Assembly: GCF_009604455.1 (NCBI RefSeq)
Contig: NZ_WEGL01000007.1
Location: 124,001-188,000 of the forward strand
Origin: Streptomyces sp. RB17
GTDB taxonomy: Bacteria; Actinomycetota; Actinomycetes; Streptomycetales; Streptomycetaceae
Direction of reading: 5' to 3'
Length of the DNA stretch: 64,000 nt
The notes under the pieces were generated by a model. The model saw only the letters and a list, made by a program, of their open reading frames with translations. It was not told the origin of the DNA and did no database searches. This document shows positions 47,058 to 54,621 of the stretch, one piece after another; within the stretch, counting starts at the first letter, position 1; each line of letters starts with the position of its first letter. The translations under genes and the position numbers were made by a program.

Positions 47058-47262
47058 GCGTGAACGCTGGGCGGCGTACCTAGGTTTGGCGCTGACTTCA
47101 GTCAGCGGCTTCGTCTCGGTTGCGGTTGCGGCAGGAATTGCCAGCGTGGACGGCATCCTGTCCCTGCTGAGCGGTGGTACAGCGCTCGTGCTGACATCCG
47201 TTTCCGCGTGGGCAACCCGGCGCCGCGAACGTCAGCAGCCGCCTTCGCCGGATGACGACTGA
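47050..47262 (+). CDS. Small two-helix membrane protein
   Basis: This is a 70-residue protein with two hydrophobic helices (~10-30 and ~36-55) and a basic then acidic tail (RRRERQQPPSPDDD). The start overlaps the preceding gene by 8 bp, so the pair is translationally coupled. The size and pairing recall holin-like or toxin-like small membrane proteins, but no family is recognised and this is only a resemblance. Confidence 0.55.
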   Translation: MRERERWAAYLGLALTSVSGFVSVAVAAGIASVDGILSLLSGGTALVLTSVSAWATRRRERQQPPSPDDD

Positions 47263-47388
47263 CCGAGGACGCTGGAGGCGGGTGCCGATGAGGTGATCGA
47301 GACGGTTGCACGGGCTGCTCGGGACCGCCCCTGGGGCGTGTGTCCGGAGTGAGGGGCCCGTGGTGCGGACCCCCGGTCTCCGGTGATG

Positions 47389-47928
47389 TCACATGCCGCC
47401 GTTGTACGGGCTGGGGATGAAGCAGAAGTCGATGTGGCTGAGGCCGAAGAACTTGCTGCCGTCCGGGCCCGCGCCGAGGGGGGCGTGGAGGGCGGTGTCG
47501 GCCGCGACGCCGCCGGGGAAGCCGTGGGCCGCGTCGTAGTTGTACAGGTCCTGGTTCGGGCCGCCCTTGACGAACACCTGGCGTGCGGCAGAGGCGCCGG
47601 TGATCGAGAAGTCGAACGTCTGGTTGTCCGCGCCGTGGATGGTGAGGGTGACCGTCCCGTCACCGGGGATGTTGGCGACCCTCGTCCCCTCCTGGAACGG
47701 TTCGTTGATCCGCAGCGCGGTCGACCCCCTGGGGCACACGGGATCCCCGCCCGGGAAGGGTACTTCGACGGGCTGCACGCCCGCATCGCCGCTCGGCGGT
47801 CCCGGTAGTGCCAGCGCGGGGCTGGCGTCGACGCCAAGTGCCACTACGGCGGTGAGGCCGGCGCCCAGGAACCGGGCTCCCCAGCGGGCGCGCTGGGACT
47901 GTGTCCTTGATCGAGTGGCTACTCGCAT
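47389..47928 (-). CDS. Secreted protein of unknown function
   Basis: This 179-residue exported protein has a long Arg-rich n-region, a hydrophobic core (FLGAGLTAVVALGVDA) and a likely cleavage after ALA near residue 41. The mature part has PVCPRGSTALRINEPFQEGTR, GTVTLTIHGADNQTFDFSITGAS and GLSHIDFCFIP; two cysteines could form a disulphide. ATG 47928 is chosen for the strong AGGAGGAG upstream; a longer frame to 48063 lacks one. It lies inside island 1. Family unknown. Confidence 0.65.
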   Translation of the reverse strand: MRVATRSRTQSQRARWGARFLGAGLTAVVALGVDASPALALPGPPSGDAGVQPVEVPFPGGDPVCPRGSTALRINEPFQEGTRVANIPGDGTVTLTIHGADNQTFDFSITGASAARQVFVKGGPNQDLYNYDAAHGFPGGVAADTALHAPLGAGPDGSKFFGLSHIDFCFIPSPYNGGM

Positions 47929-48285
47929 AACGAGCGCTCCTCCTTGTTTCTCGGGTGTACGAGGTCTGGCCCTCGCGAGATCCCGCGCCTGTTCGATTCG
48001 AGGATCCGAATCCTGCACATTTGTCCGCGACAGGGCGCCTCGAAATATGCCCGGCCCCGCCATCGCGCAACTTCACGACCCGCCACTCGTAGTCCATATG
48101 AGCTGCATAACGGGCCGGAAAGGTGATTCGGAAAGCAGTGAGGGGCGCACCCGAAAGGCTGTCGACAGCCTCTATCTGCCATCGAACCCCCAAGATCACG
48201 GCCCAGAGACGGCCCAGGCCGCCTGAGGCGGCTCCGGCCAGAGGCAAACGCCCTGGTCGGGGCCCTACAGGGCTCGACCACGCAG
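47929..48285. other. Gene-free right part of island 1
   Basis: It contains the promoter of the secreted protein and, at 48197-48219, two closely spaced ACGGCCCAG copies resembling those at 46378-46402. No gene is convincing; an ORF running into the right repeat is only the repeat read in the pmt frame. Confidence 0.35.
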
Positions 48286-48374
48286 ACTTCATCTACTTCT
48301 GGCCCCTGTACACCGGCACGGCCATCCCGATCGACAACTGGCGGTCGCGGATGTGGCTGGACACCTGGGTCTAG
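48286..48374 (+). repeat. Direct repeat, right copy: orphan 3' end of pmt
   Basis: This copy has 88 of 89 bases identical to the end of pmt, including the TAG stop, but is not attached to a pmt gene. By the usual logic of 3'-end integrators it is the displaced original end of the chromosomal gene. Downstream of it lies a weaker GC hairpin region and then the PBP gene. Confidence 0.9.
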
Positions 48375-48585
48375 CCGGCTGGACGGACGTACCACGACGG
48401 CGCCGCACGATGCTGAGCGGTCGTGGTCGTTGTCGGCGGCCGTCCTCGTCCGCGCGGAATGTCGCAAGGTTGCTACGGATTCGGCGCCGGGATCACCCGC
48501 CGAGGCAGGGACCTTAAGGTGAGTGCCGTCGTTGGGTTGTGTGGGGGCTACGGGGATCCGGGGAAGGCACGGAGGAACTGAGGCT

Positions 48586-50256
48586 GTGGGCAAGAGAAGG
48601 CGCGTCGCCGAGCGACGTAAGACGACCGGGCCCGCCGTGGTCGGCGGGCTGATCGCCCTTGTCCTCGGCGGTGCCGGGTTCGCCGTCTACGCGCTGACCG
48701 GCGGCGGCGCCTCCGCCGACGAGCGGGCGTCCGCCTCGGCCGACCACAAGCACGTCAAGACCGGCCCGCTCAGCGCCGCCGAGGTCCGCACGGCCTCCTC
48801 CCGCTTCCTCACCGCGTGGCAGCAGGGCAGGGTCGGCGAGGCGGCCGCCGCCACCGACGACGCCTCCGCCGCCACGGCGTTGCTGACCGGCTACACCAAG
48901 GACGCCCACCTGAAGGGCGTCACGCTCACCGCCGGCACGCCGACGGGCGCCAAGGTGCCGTTCTCCGTCAAGGCGACGGTGTCGTACCAGAGCCTCGGCA
49001 AGCCGCTGGCGTACGGCAGTTCGCTCACCGTGGTGCGGCGGGCGAGCGACGGCAAGCCGCTGGTCGACTGGCACTCCTCGGTCGTGCACCCGGAGCTGAA
49101 GGACGGCGACACGCTGGTCACCGGCGAGTCCGGCACCCCGCCGATCAAGGCGCTGGACCGCGACGGCGGCGAGCTGACGGCCGCCAAGTACCCGTCCCTG
49201 AGCCCGGTGTTGGACGGACTGCGGGAGAAGTACGGCAAGACGGCGGGCGGCAAGGCGGGCGTGGAGCTGCGCGTGGTGCGCGGCAAGGCCTCGCAGAAGG
49301 CCGGACTGTCCGACAAGACGCTGGTGGAGCTGAGCAAGGGCACGCCGGGCACGGTGAGGACGACGCTGAGCCCCACCTTCCAGGCGGCGGCCGAGCAGCA
49401 GGTCGGCAAGCAGAAGCAGGCGTCCGCGGTCGTCGTACGGCCCTCGACCGGTGAGATCCTCGCGGTCGCCAACAGCGGGCACGGCTTCAACGTCGGTTTC
49501 CAGGGCTCCCTCGCGCCCGGCTCCACGATGAAGATCGTGACGTCGACGATGCTGTTCGAGAAGAACCTCATCACCCCGGACGCCTCGCACCCCTGCCCCA
49601 AGACGTACAAGCTGGCCGGCTGGACGTTCCACAACGACGGCGATTCCGAGATCAAGAAGGGCACGTTCAAGCAGAGCTTCGGGGCCTCCTGCAACAACGC
49701 CTTCATCGACTTCGCGCCGAAGCTGTCCAACAGCGACCTGACGAAGGAGGCCCAGGAGGTCTACGGCCTCTCCATGAACAACTGGGCCATCGGCGTGCCG
49801 TCCTTCGACGGCTCCGTCCCCGTGCAGAGCGGCGCGCAGATGGGTGCCTCGCTGATCGGGCAGGGCGGGGTGCGCATGAACCCGCTGAACATGGCGTCGG
49901 TGGCGGCCACGGTCGAGTCGGGCGTCTTCCGCCAGCCCTACCTGGTGTCCCCCGAGGTGGACCACCGCACGCTGGCGAAGGCGTCGCGCACGATGTCGGC
50001 GAAGACGCAGTCCCAGCTGAAGGACGTCATGCGGTTCACGGCGGACTACGGCACGGCGGCCAAGGCCATGGCGGGCATGAGCGGCGACTACGGCGCCAAG
50101 ACGGGCTCAGCCGAGGTGGACGGGCAGAAGAAGCCGAACGGCTGGTTCACCGCCTTCAAGGGCGACCTCGCCGCAGCGGGCGTGGTTCAGGCCGGCGGCC
50201 ACGGCGGCGACACGGCCGGGCCGATCGTGGCGGCCCTGCTCAAGATGGGCGGCTGA
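48586..50256 (+). CDS. Class B penicillin-binding protein (transpeptidase) with MecA-like N domain
   Basis: This 556-residue protein has one N-terminal membrane anchor (VVGGLIALVLGGAGFAVYAL), an NTF2/MecA-like domain (~60-180), a PBP dimerisation linker and a transpeptidase domain. The catalytic motifs are STMK (~residue 313), SCN (~368) and KTG (~504). It cross-links peptidoglycan in the extracytoplasmic space. The GTG at 48586 follows GGAGG. It lies next to ssgE, as I recall from S. coelicolor, which fits a developmental cell-wall role. Confidence 0.9.
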   Translation: MGKRRRVAERRKTTGPAVVGGLIALVLGGAGFAVYALTGGGASADERASASADHKHVKTGPLSAAEVRTASSRFLTAWQQGRVGEAAAATDDASAATALLTGYTKDAHLKGVTLTAGTPTGAKVPFSVKATVSYQSLGKPLAYGSSLTVVRRASDGKPLVDWHSSVVHPELKDGDTLVTGESGTPPIKALDRDGGELTAAKYPSLSPVLDGLREKYGKTAGGKAGVELRVVRGKASQKAGLSDKTLVELSKGTPGTVRTTLSPTFQAAAEQQVGKQKQASAVVVRPSTGEILAVANSGHGFNVGFQGSLAPGSTMKIVTSTMLFEKNLITPDASHPCPKTYKLAGWTFHNDGDSEIKKGTFKQSFGASCNNAFIDFAPKLSNSDLTKEAQEVYGLSMNNWAIGVPSFDGSVPVQSGAQMGASLIGQGGVRMNPLNMASVAATVESGVFRQPYLVSPEVDHRTLAKASRTMSAKTQSQLKDVMRFTADYGTAAKAMAGMSGDYGAKTGSAEVDGQKKPNGWFTAFKGDLAAAGVVQAGGHGGDTAGPIVAALLKMGG

Positions 50257-50273
50257 TCAGCACGGGCGGCTGA

Positions 50274-50612
50274 TCAGGCCCCCACCGGCTCCTCCGTGTA
50301 CGTCCGGCGCAGAAATCTCACCAGCGTCTTCGACTCGAACTGGACCACCTCGACACCGTTGTCCGAGTGGAACTCGACGACGGCCTGCACGCGACCGCAC
50401 GGCCACACCCGTACCGCGCCGCTCTCCACCGGTGCCCGCAGTCCCCGCTCCAGCAGCGCGCGCGAGAAGGTCCACTCGTGCGGGCCCGGCAGGCCGACCC
50501 GGACCGAGCGTGGATCGCGGTCGGGGTCGTATCGCAGCACCACCGGTACGGCCCCCGGGTCCTCCTCGTCCGTGACGATATGGGCGCGCGCGTACTGCTC
50601 GACCACAGACAT
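50274..50612 (-). CDS. ssgE: SsgA-like sporulation/cell-division protein, SsgE type
   Basis: This 112-residue SALP protein has VVLRYDPDRDPRSVRVGL, HEWTFSRALLERGL and GAVRVWPCGR, the family core, and a short C terminus. SALPs are unique to sporulating actinomycetes and steer septum positioning, wall remodelling and spore separation. Small size and position beside the PBP gene point to SsgE, the paralogue linked to spore autolysis and release. It is convergent with the PBP gene, 17 bp apart. Confidence 0.85.
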   Translation of the reverse strand: MSVVEQYARAHIVTDEEDPGAVPVVLRYDPDRDPRSVRVGLPGPHEWTFSRALLERGLRAPVESGAVRVWPCGRVQAVVEFHSDNGVEVVQFESKTLVRFLRRTYTEEPVGA

Positions 50613-50781
50613 CGGATCGCCCTTTCACTCTGCGTGACCTACACGGAAGCTTCGCGTCCGCTTTCACTCCAATGTCCCATATTTTCCGATTTACGCCTCT
50701 TTGCCGCTCGAGACAGGTCGAGACCTCTTCGCTCCTGCGGCTGCCGTTCGGCTTCGATCCGGAGTCCGTGACAATGGGCAC

Positions 50782-51246
50782 GTGACGAACGAGGACCCGG
50801 CCTTCGAGGGGTCGCTTCTGCTGGACGACCAGCTGTGCTTCGCGCTGTACGCCGCACAGCGCGCCGTGACCGCCGCGTACCGTCCACTTCTGGACGACCT
50901 CGGGCTCACCTACCCCCAGTACCTCGTGCTCCTGGTGCTGTGGGAGCGCGGCGAGACCAGCGTGAAGGAGCTGGCGCGTGCCCTGCGCCTGGACTACGGG
51001 ACCGTCTCGCCGCTGCTGAAGCGACTGGAGGGGGCGGGTCTGGTGCGCAGGGAGCGCGCGGCCGGCGACGAGCGCTCGGTACTCGTCGCGTGCACCGGGC
51101 GCGGAGAGGAACTCAGGGAGCGCGCGGCATGCATACCCGGCGCGCTTCTCACCACGACGGGCCTCGGCGCACAGGAGGTCGCGGGGCTGCGCGAGGCGCT
51201 GTGGAAACTCACAGAGCGCGCCGACATGGCGGCCGACCGGCACTGA
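50782..51246 (+). CDS. ohrR: OhrR-type MarR regulator
   Basis: This 154-residue MarR protein has a single reactive-type Cys19 in DDQLCFALYAAQRAV, followed by YPQYLVLLVLWERG and the winged helix TVSPLLKRLEGAGLVRRERAAGDERSV. This is the OhrR organisation, in which organic peroxides oxidise the Cys and release the repressor from DNA. It is 159 bp upstream of an ohr gene on the same strand. GTG 50782 gives the family N terminus. Confidence 0.88.
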   Translation: MTNEDPAFEGSLLLDDQLCFALYAAQRAVTAAYRPLLDDLGLTYPQYLVLLVLWERGETSVKELARALRLDYGTVSPLLKRLEGAGLVRRERAAGDERSVLVACTGRGEELRERAACIPGALLTTTGLGAQEVAGLREALWKLTERADMAADRH

Positions 51247-51405
51247 TCCCGCGCCGCTCCCGCCCCGATCCCGCGATCCCCCGCCGATCCCGCACCGCTC
51301 TCGTGTTACCCGCAGTTGCCACCCCCTGGTGCCGTTTCCCGACCGACCGGCCAGTACCTTGTGCACGATGTACTTGCGCGCCACTTGTTCCGGGGGAGGC
51401 CGGCC

Positions 51406-51867
51406 ATGACCGAGGACACCGCTGTCGAGAACACCGCTGTCGACACCCGTCCGACGAAGATCATGTACGTCGCCGAGGCCACCGCCCACGGCGGCCGCGA
51501 CGGCCATGTCACCAGCCAGGACGGCCAGATCGGGCTGAAGGTGGCGATGCCTCCGGAGCTGGGCGGGGACGGCAACGGCACCAACCCGGAACAGCTGTTC
51601 GCGGCCGGCTACAGCTCCTGCTTCCACAACGCGCTGATCCTCGTCGGCAACCGCGCGGGCTACGACCTGACCGGCTCCACCGTGGCCGCCAAGGTCGGCA
51701 TCGGCCCGAACCGGCACCGCGGCTACGGCCTCGCGGTCGCCCTCAGCGTCTCCCTGCCGGTGCTGGACCCGGACGTGGCGGCCCGGCTGGTGGACGCGGC
51801 GCACGAGGTCTGCCCGTACTCCAACGCCACCCGGGGCAACATCGACGTAACGATCCTCCTGGGCTGA
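51406..51867 (+). CDS. ohr: Organic hydroperoxide resistance protein
   Basis: This 153-residue OsmC/Ohr peroxidase has catalytic cysteines in YSSCFHNAL (Cys72) and HEVCPYSNATRGN (~139). It reduces organic hydroperoxides with lipoyl or thiol donors. ATG 51406 has GGGGGAGG upstream. It lies behind its likely regulator ohrR. Confidence 0.93.
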   Translation: MTEDTAVENTAVDTRPTKIMYVAEATAHGGRDGHVTSQDGQIGLKVAMPPELGGDGNGTNPEQLFAAGYSSCFHNALILVGNRAGYDLTGSTVAAKVGIGPNRHRGYGLAVALSVSLPVLDPDVAARLVDAAHEVCPYSNATRGNIDVTILLG

Positions 51868-51950
51868 TCGGACCGAGGAATCACAGGCACGCAGCCGGTG
51901 TTGCGCGCACTGTCGCAGGCGCTGGGTCAGTGATCGAAGGGACGGCGGAC

Positions 51951-53132
51951 GTGGACGTGAACGGCACAGTGGCCGAGGGCTTCGAGCCGGTCAGGGAGGC
52001 GTTCGCAGCGAACTTCGCGCTGCTCGGGGAGCGCGGCGCGGCCGTCGCCGTGTACCGCGACGGGCACCGGGTCGTCGATCTGTGGGCCGGCGCCAAGGAC
52101 GTCGACGGCACGGCCGGTACGGCCCCGTGGGAGCGCGGGACCGCGCAGATCGTGCGCTCGGCGACCAAGGGTGTCGTCGCCGCCGGGCTGCTGCTCCTGC
52201 ACCAGCGCGGCGAGCTGGACCTGGACGCCCCGGTCGGCGCGTACTGGCCCGAGTACAAGGCGGCCGGCAAGGAGCACACCCTCGTCCGGCACCTGCTCGC
52301 GCACCGCGCGGGCGTGCCCGTGCTGGACCGCCCGCTGACCCCCGCCGAGGCGGCCGACCCCGACCTGGGCGCCGCGGCCGTCGCCGCACAGGCGCCGGTG
52401 TGGGAGCCGGGCACGGACCACGGCTACCACGCCCAGACCTACAGCTGGCTCACCGGCGAACTGATCCGGCGGATCACCGGCCGCCCGGTCGGCGAGTGGC
52501 TGGCGGACGAGATCGCCGGCCCCGTCGGCGCGGACCTGTGGCTCGGTCTGCCGGACTCGGAGCACGCGCGCGTGGGCCGTGTCGGCCCGGCCGAGGCACC
52601 GGAGGCGGTGGGCGGCTTGAAGACCCGCCCCAAGCGCGCCGTGGCCGAGGCCTACGCCGACCCGGACTCGCTGACCCGCCGCGCCTTCGCCGCGATCACC
52701 CCGCTGCCCGACGAGAACGATCCCGCCTACCGCGCCGCCGCCCTGCCCGCCTCCAACGGCATCGCCACCGCCGACGGGCTGGCCCGCTTCTACGCCTCGC
52801 TCATCGGCCAGGTGGGCGGCGGCAGCCGGCTGTTCACCCCGGAGACGACGGAACTGGCGCGCGCCGAGCAGTCCGCGGGACCGGACCGGGTCCTGGTGGT
52901 CGGCACCCGGTTCGGGCTCGGCTACATGCTGCACGGCGCGGCCTCCCCGCTGCTCTCCCCCCGTTCCTTCGGGCATCCGGGCCGGGGCGGCGCCCTCGCG
53001 TTCGCCGACCCGGAGACCGGCATCGCCTTCGGCTACGTCACCAACGGGTTCAGGAAGAGCGTGACGGCGGACCCGAGGGCGCAGGCGCTGGTGCGGGCCG
53101 TGCGCACGGCGCTCGCCCAGGTTGCCCGCTGA
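51951..53132 (+). CDS. Serine hydrolase / class C beta-lactamase-fold esterase
   Basis: This ~393-residue protein has the SxxK motif RSATKGV (~residue 70), the Tyr motif YHAQTYSW, and HPGRGG near the C terminus. This places it in the EstB-like beta-lactamase/esterase family (lipolytic family VIII). There is no signal peptide, so it is cytosolic and more likely an esterase than a beta-lactamase. GTG 51951 is chosen among several nearby GTGs (51930, 51957) for its spacing to AAGGGA. Confidence 0.85.
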   Translation: MDVNGTVAEGFEPVREAFAANFALLGERGAAVAVYRDGHRVVDLWAGAKDVDGTAGTAPWERGTAQIVRSATKGVVAAGLLLLHQRGELDLDAPVGAYWPEYKAAGKEHTLVRHLLAHRAGVPVLDRPLTPAEAADPDLGAAAVAAQAPVWEPGTDHGYHAQTYSWLTGELIRRITGRPVGEWLADEIAGPVGADLWLGLPDSEHARVGRVGPAEAPEAVGGLKTRPKRAVAEAYADPDSLTRRAFAAITPLPDENDPAYRAAALPASNGIATADGLARFYASLIGQVGGGSRLFTPETTELARAEQSAGPDRVLVVGTRFGLGYMLHGAASPLLSPRSFGHPGRGGALAFADPETGIAFGYVTNGFRKSVTADPRAQALVRAVRTALAQVAR

Positions 53133-53164
53133 CACACGGCGCGCGCCGTCAAAGGCGCGCGCCG

Positions 53165-53440
53165 TCAGACGTTGATCGTGTGCGAGGTCCGTCCGGACGC
53201 CGCGTCGATCTCGTCGTGTGCTTTGGACAGCAGTTCCATGGCCAGTTCGTTGAGGGCACGTGCGCCTGCTATCTCCTCACCGACCCGTGGCTGGTTGGCG
53301 TCGACGCGGTGCCGGGTGGCGTGGCCGTGCGCCCGTACCTCGCTACCGTCGGGCAAGCGCACCAGGGCCGCCGCCTTGGTGTGCTGATCATCCTCCAGGA
53401 ACTCCAGCTCGACATGCCATCCGACAGTGGTGTGCATCAT
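53165..53440 (-). CDS. DUF1876 domain protein
   Basis: This is a 91-residue small soluble protein reading MMHTTVGWHVELEFLEDDQHTKAAALVRLPDGSEVRAHG, with a C-terminal helix ELLSKAHDEI. It is the DUF1876 family found in many copies in actinobacteria; its fold is likened to a double-stranded-RNA-binding domain but its role is unknown. The strong GGAGGTGA site is eight bases from ATG 53440. Confidence 0.85.
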   Translation of the reverse strand: MMHTTVGWHVELEFLEDDQHTKAAALVRLPDGSEVRAHGHATRHRVDANQPRVGEEIAGARALNELAMELLSKAHDEIDAASGRTSHTINV

Positions 53441-53522
53441 GAGGATCACCTCCGGGAACAGCTGATTCCAGCTGTTTCCAGGGTGCTCCCGTGTGCGGGG
53501 AACGTCACCTCGGCGGAGGCGG

Positions 53523-54416
53523 TCACCCGTTCCGGCCGGACTCGTCGAAGCTGGCGAAGTACGCGGCGGCCATGTCCTCGTCCGCGTGCCCCTGGGCGGC
53601 GGCGCGGGCGAACCGTTCCGCGGCCGCGGCGGCGACGTCCAGCCGTACCCCGCCCCGCTCGGCCGCCTCGACGATGAGCCGGGCGTCCTTCTCGGCAGTG
53701 GCCACCGCGAACGACGGCGGGGTGAGCTTGCCGTCGAGCACCAGCGCGGCCTTGGCCCGCAGGTACCCCATGTCGAGCGGACCGCCCTCGATGAGGTCGA
53801 AGAACCCCTGCGGATCGACGCCGAGGGCCCGGGCGAGGGCGAGGACCTCACCGGCCGCCGCGGTGGCCGCGAGCACCCAGCTGTTGGCGACCAGCTTCAG
53901 CCTGCTGGCGCTGCCCGCGCCGCCGTCGGACCCGGTCCACGTGGTCTTCGCGCCGATCGCGTCGAAGACGGGCGCGACGGTCTGCCGTCCCTCCTCCGGC
54001 CCGGCGGCCAGCACGGTCAGCCGACCGGCCTCGGCGGGCTGCCTGGTACCGAGGACGGGTGCGTCGTAGAAGACGAGTCCGTGCTCGTCGGCGAAGGCGG
54101 CCAGGTCGGTGACCAGCTCGGTCCCGGCAGTGGTGCATTGCGCCCACACCGTGCCGGGCCGCAGTGCCGCGGCGGCCTCGCGCATGACGCCGAGGACGGT
54201 GTTGCCGTCGTACAGCATCGTCAGGACGACGTCGGCGCCCTCGACGGCCTCCGCGGGGGTGCCGGCGATCCGTGCGCCGTCGGCGGCGAGCGGCTCGGCC
54301 TTCTCGCGCGTACGGTTCCACGCACGGACCTCCAGCCCGGCGCGGCACAGGTTCCGGGCCATCGCGGCCCCCATGATGCCGGTACCCAGAACGCTGACGG
54401 TCGGCTTGTCGGTCAT
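53523..54416 (-). CDS. NAD(P)-dependent oxidoreductase (3-hydroxyisobutyrate dehydrogenase family)
   Basis: This 297-residue beta-hydroxyacid dehydrogenase has the nucleotide motif VLGTGIMGAAMARNL at the N terminus, the substrate-binding VLGTRQPAEAGRLTVLAGG-type segment (here DAPVLGTRQPAEAG) and the catalytic Lys in ASRLKLVANSWV. It may reduce glyoxylate or semialdehydes, or act as an imine reductase-like enzyme; the substrate is not determined. It lies just beyond the stranded 3' fragment of the EamA gene on the same strand. Confidence 0.9.
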   Translation of the reverse strand: MTDKPTVSVLGTGIMGAAMARNLCRAGLEVRAWNRTREKAEPLAADGARIAGTPAEAVEGADVVLTMLYDGNTVLGVMREAAAALRPGTVWAQCTTAGTELVTDLAAFADEHGLVFYDAPVLGTRQPAEAGRLTVLAAGPEEGRQTVAPVFDAIGAKTTWTGSDGGAGSASRLKLVANSWVLAATAAAGEVLALARALGVDPQGFFDLIEGGPLDMGYLRAKAALVLDGKLTPPSFAVATAEKDARLIVEAAERGGVRLDVAAAAAERFARAAAQGHADEDMAAAYFASFDESGRNG

Positions 54417-54473
54417 TGACGGCTCCCTGTCGTCCGGTTGCTGCCCAGCGGTTCTCTCTGTCGGACTACCCCA

Positions 54474-54593
54474 CTACCCGGCGTGCATCATCAACCCGAT
54501 GCCCACCACCAGCAGCCCGGCCGCCGCGATCCTCGGCGGTCCGAAGCGCTCCTTGAAGCAGAGCGCGCCGATGGCGGCCCCGACGATGATCGA
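54474..54593 (-). pseudogene. EamA/DMT transporter gene, stranded 3' fragment
   Basis: On the minus strand the fragment reads IIVGAAIGALCFKERFG, then PPRIAAAGLLVVGIGLMMHAG and stop, the last helix of an EamA/DMT permease. Joined at the core to the 5' fragment at 62988-63725 it restores ALRESSV-IVGAA in frame. The upstream codons of this fragment belong to the island. Confidence 0.88.
54587..54593. repeat. Island 2 left junction core (attL/attR)
   Basis: TGATCGA here matches TGACCGA at 62988-62994 with one mismatch. Cutting and joining the host sequence at this core restores the EamA reading frame. Short, nearly identical cores are typical of large serine recombinases. Confidence 0.65.
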
Positions 54594-54621
54594 TGTCATA
54601 CCCCGCTCATACAGCGTTTCC

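Larger units (their letters stand above)
46295..48285. mobile_element. Island 1: ~2 kb insert bracketed by duplicated pmt 3' ends
   Basis: Elements that integrate into the 3' end of a gene usually carry a copy of that end to keep the gene whole, leaving a direct repeat at both borders. The 89-bp repeats here fit this exactly. The insert carries two small membrane proteins and one secreted protein but no integrase, so it is either a remnant after deletion or was mobilised in trans. Its left part (46350-47250) is visibly lower in GC than its surroundings. A plain segmental duplication is the main alternative. Confidence 0.7.

Noticed and set aside
48123..48374. An 83-codon frame ending in the Pmt C terminus as a Pmt-related gene
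   Set aside because: Only the last 29 codons match, and they belong to the direct repeat; the upstream part is unrelated.
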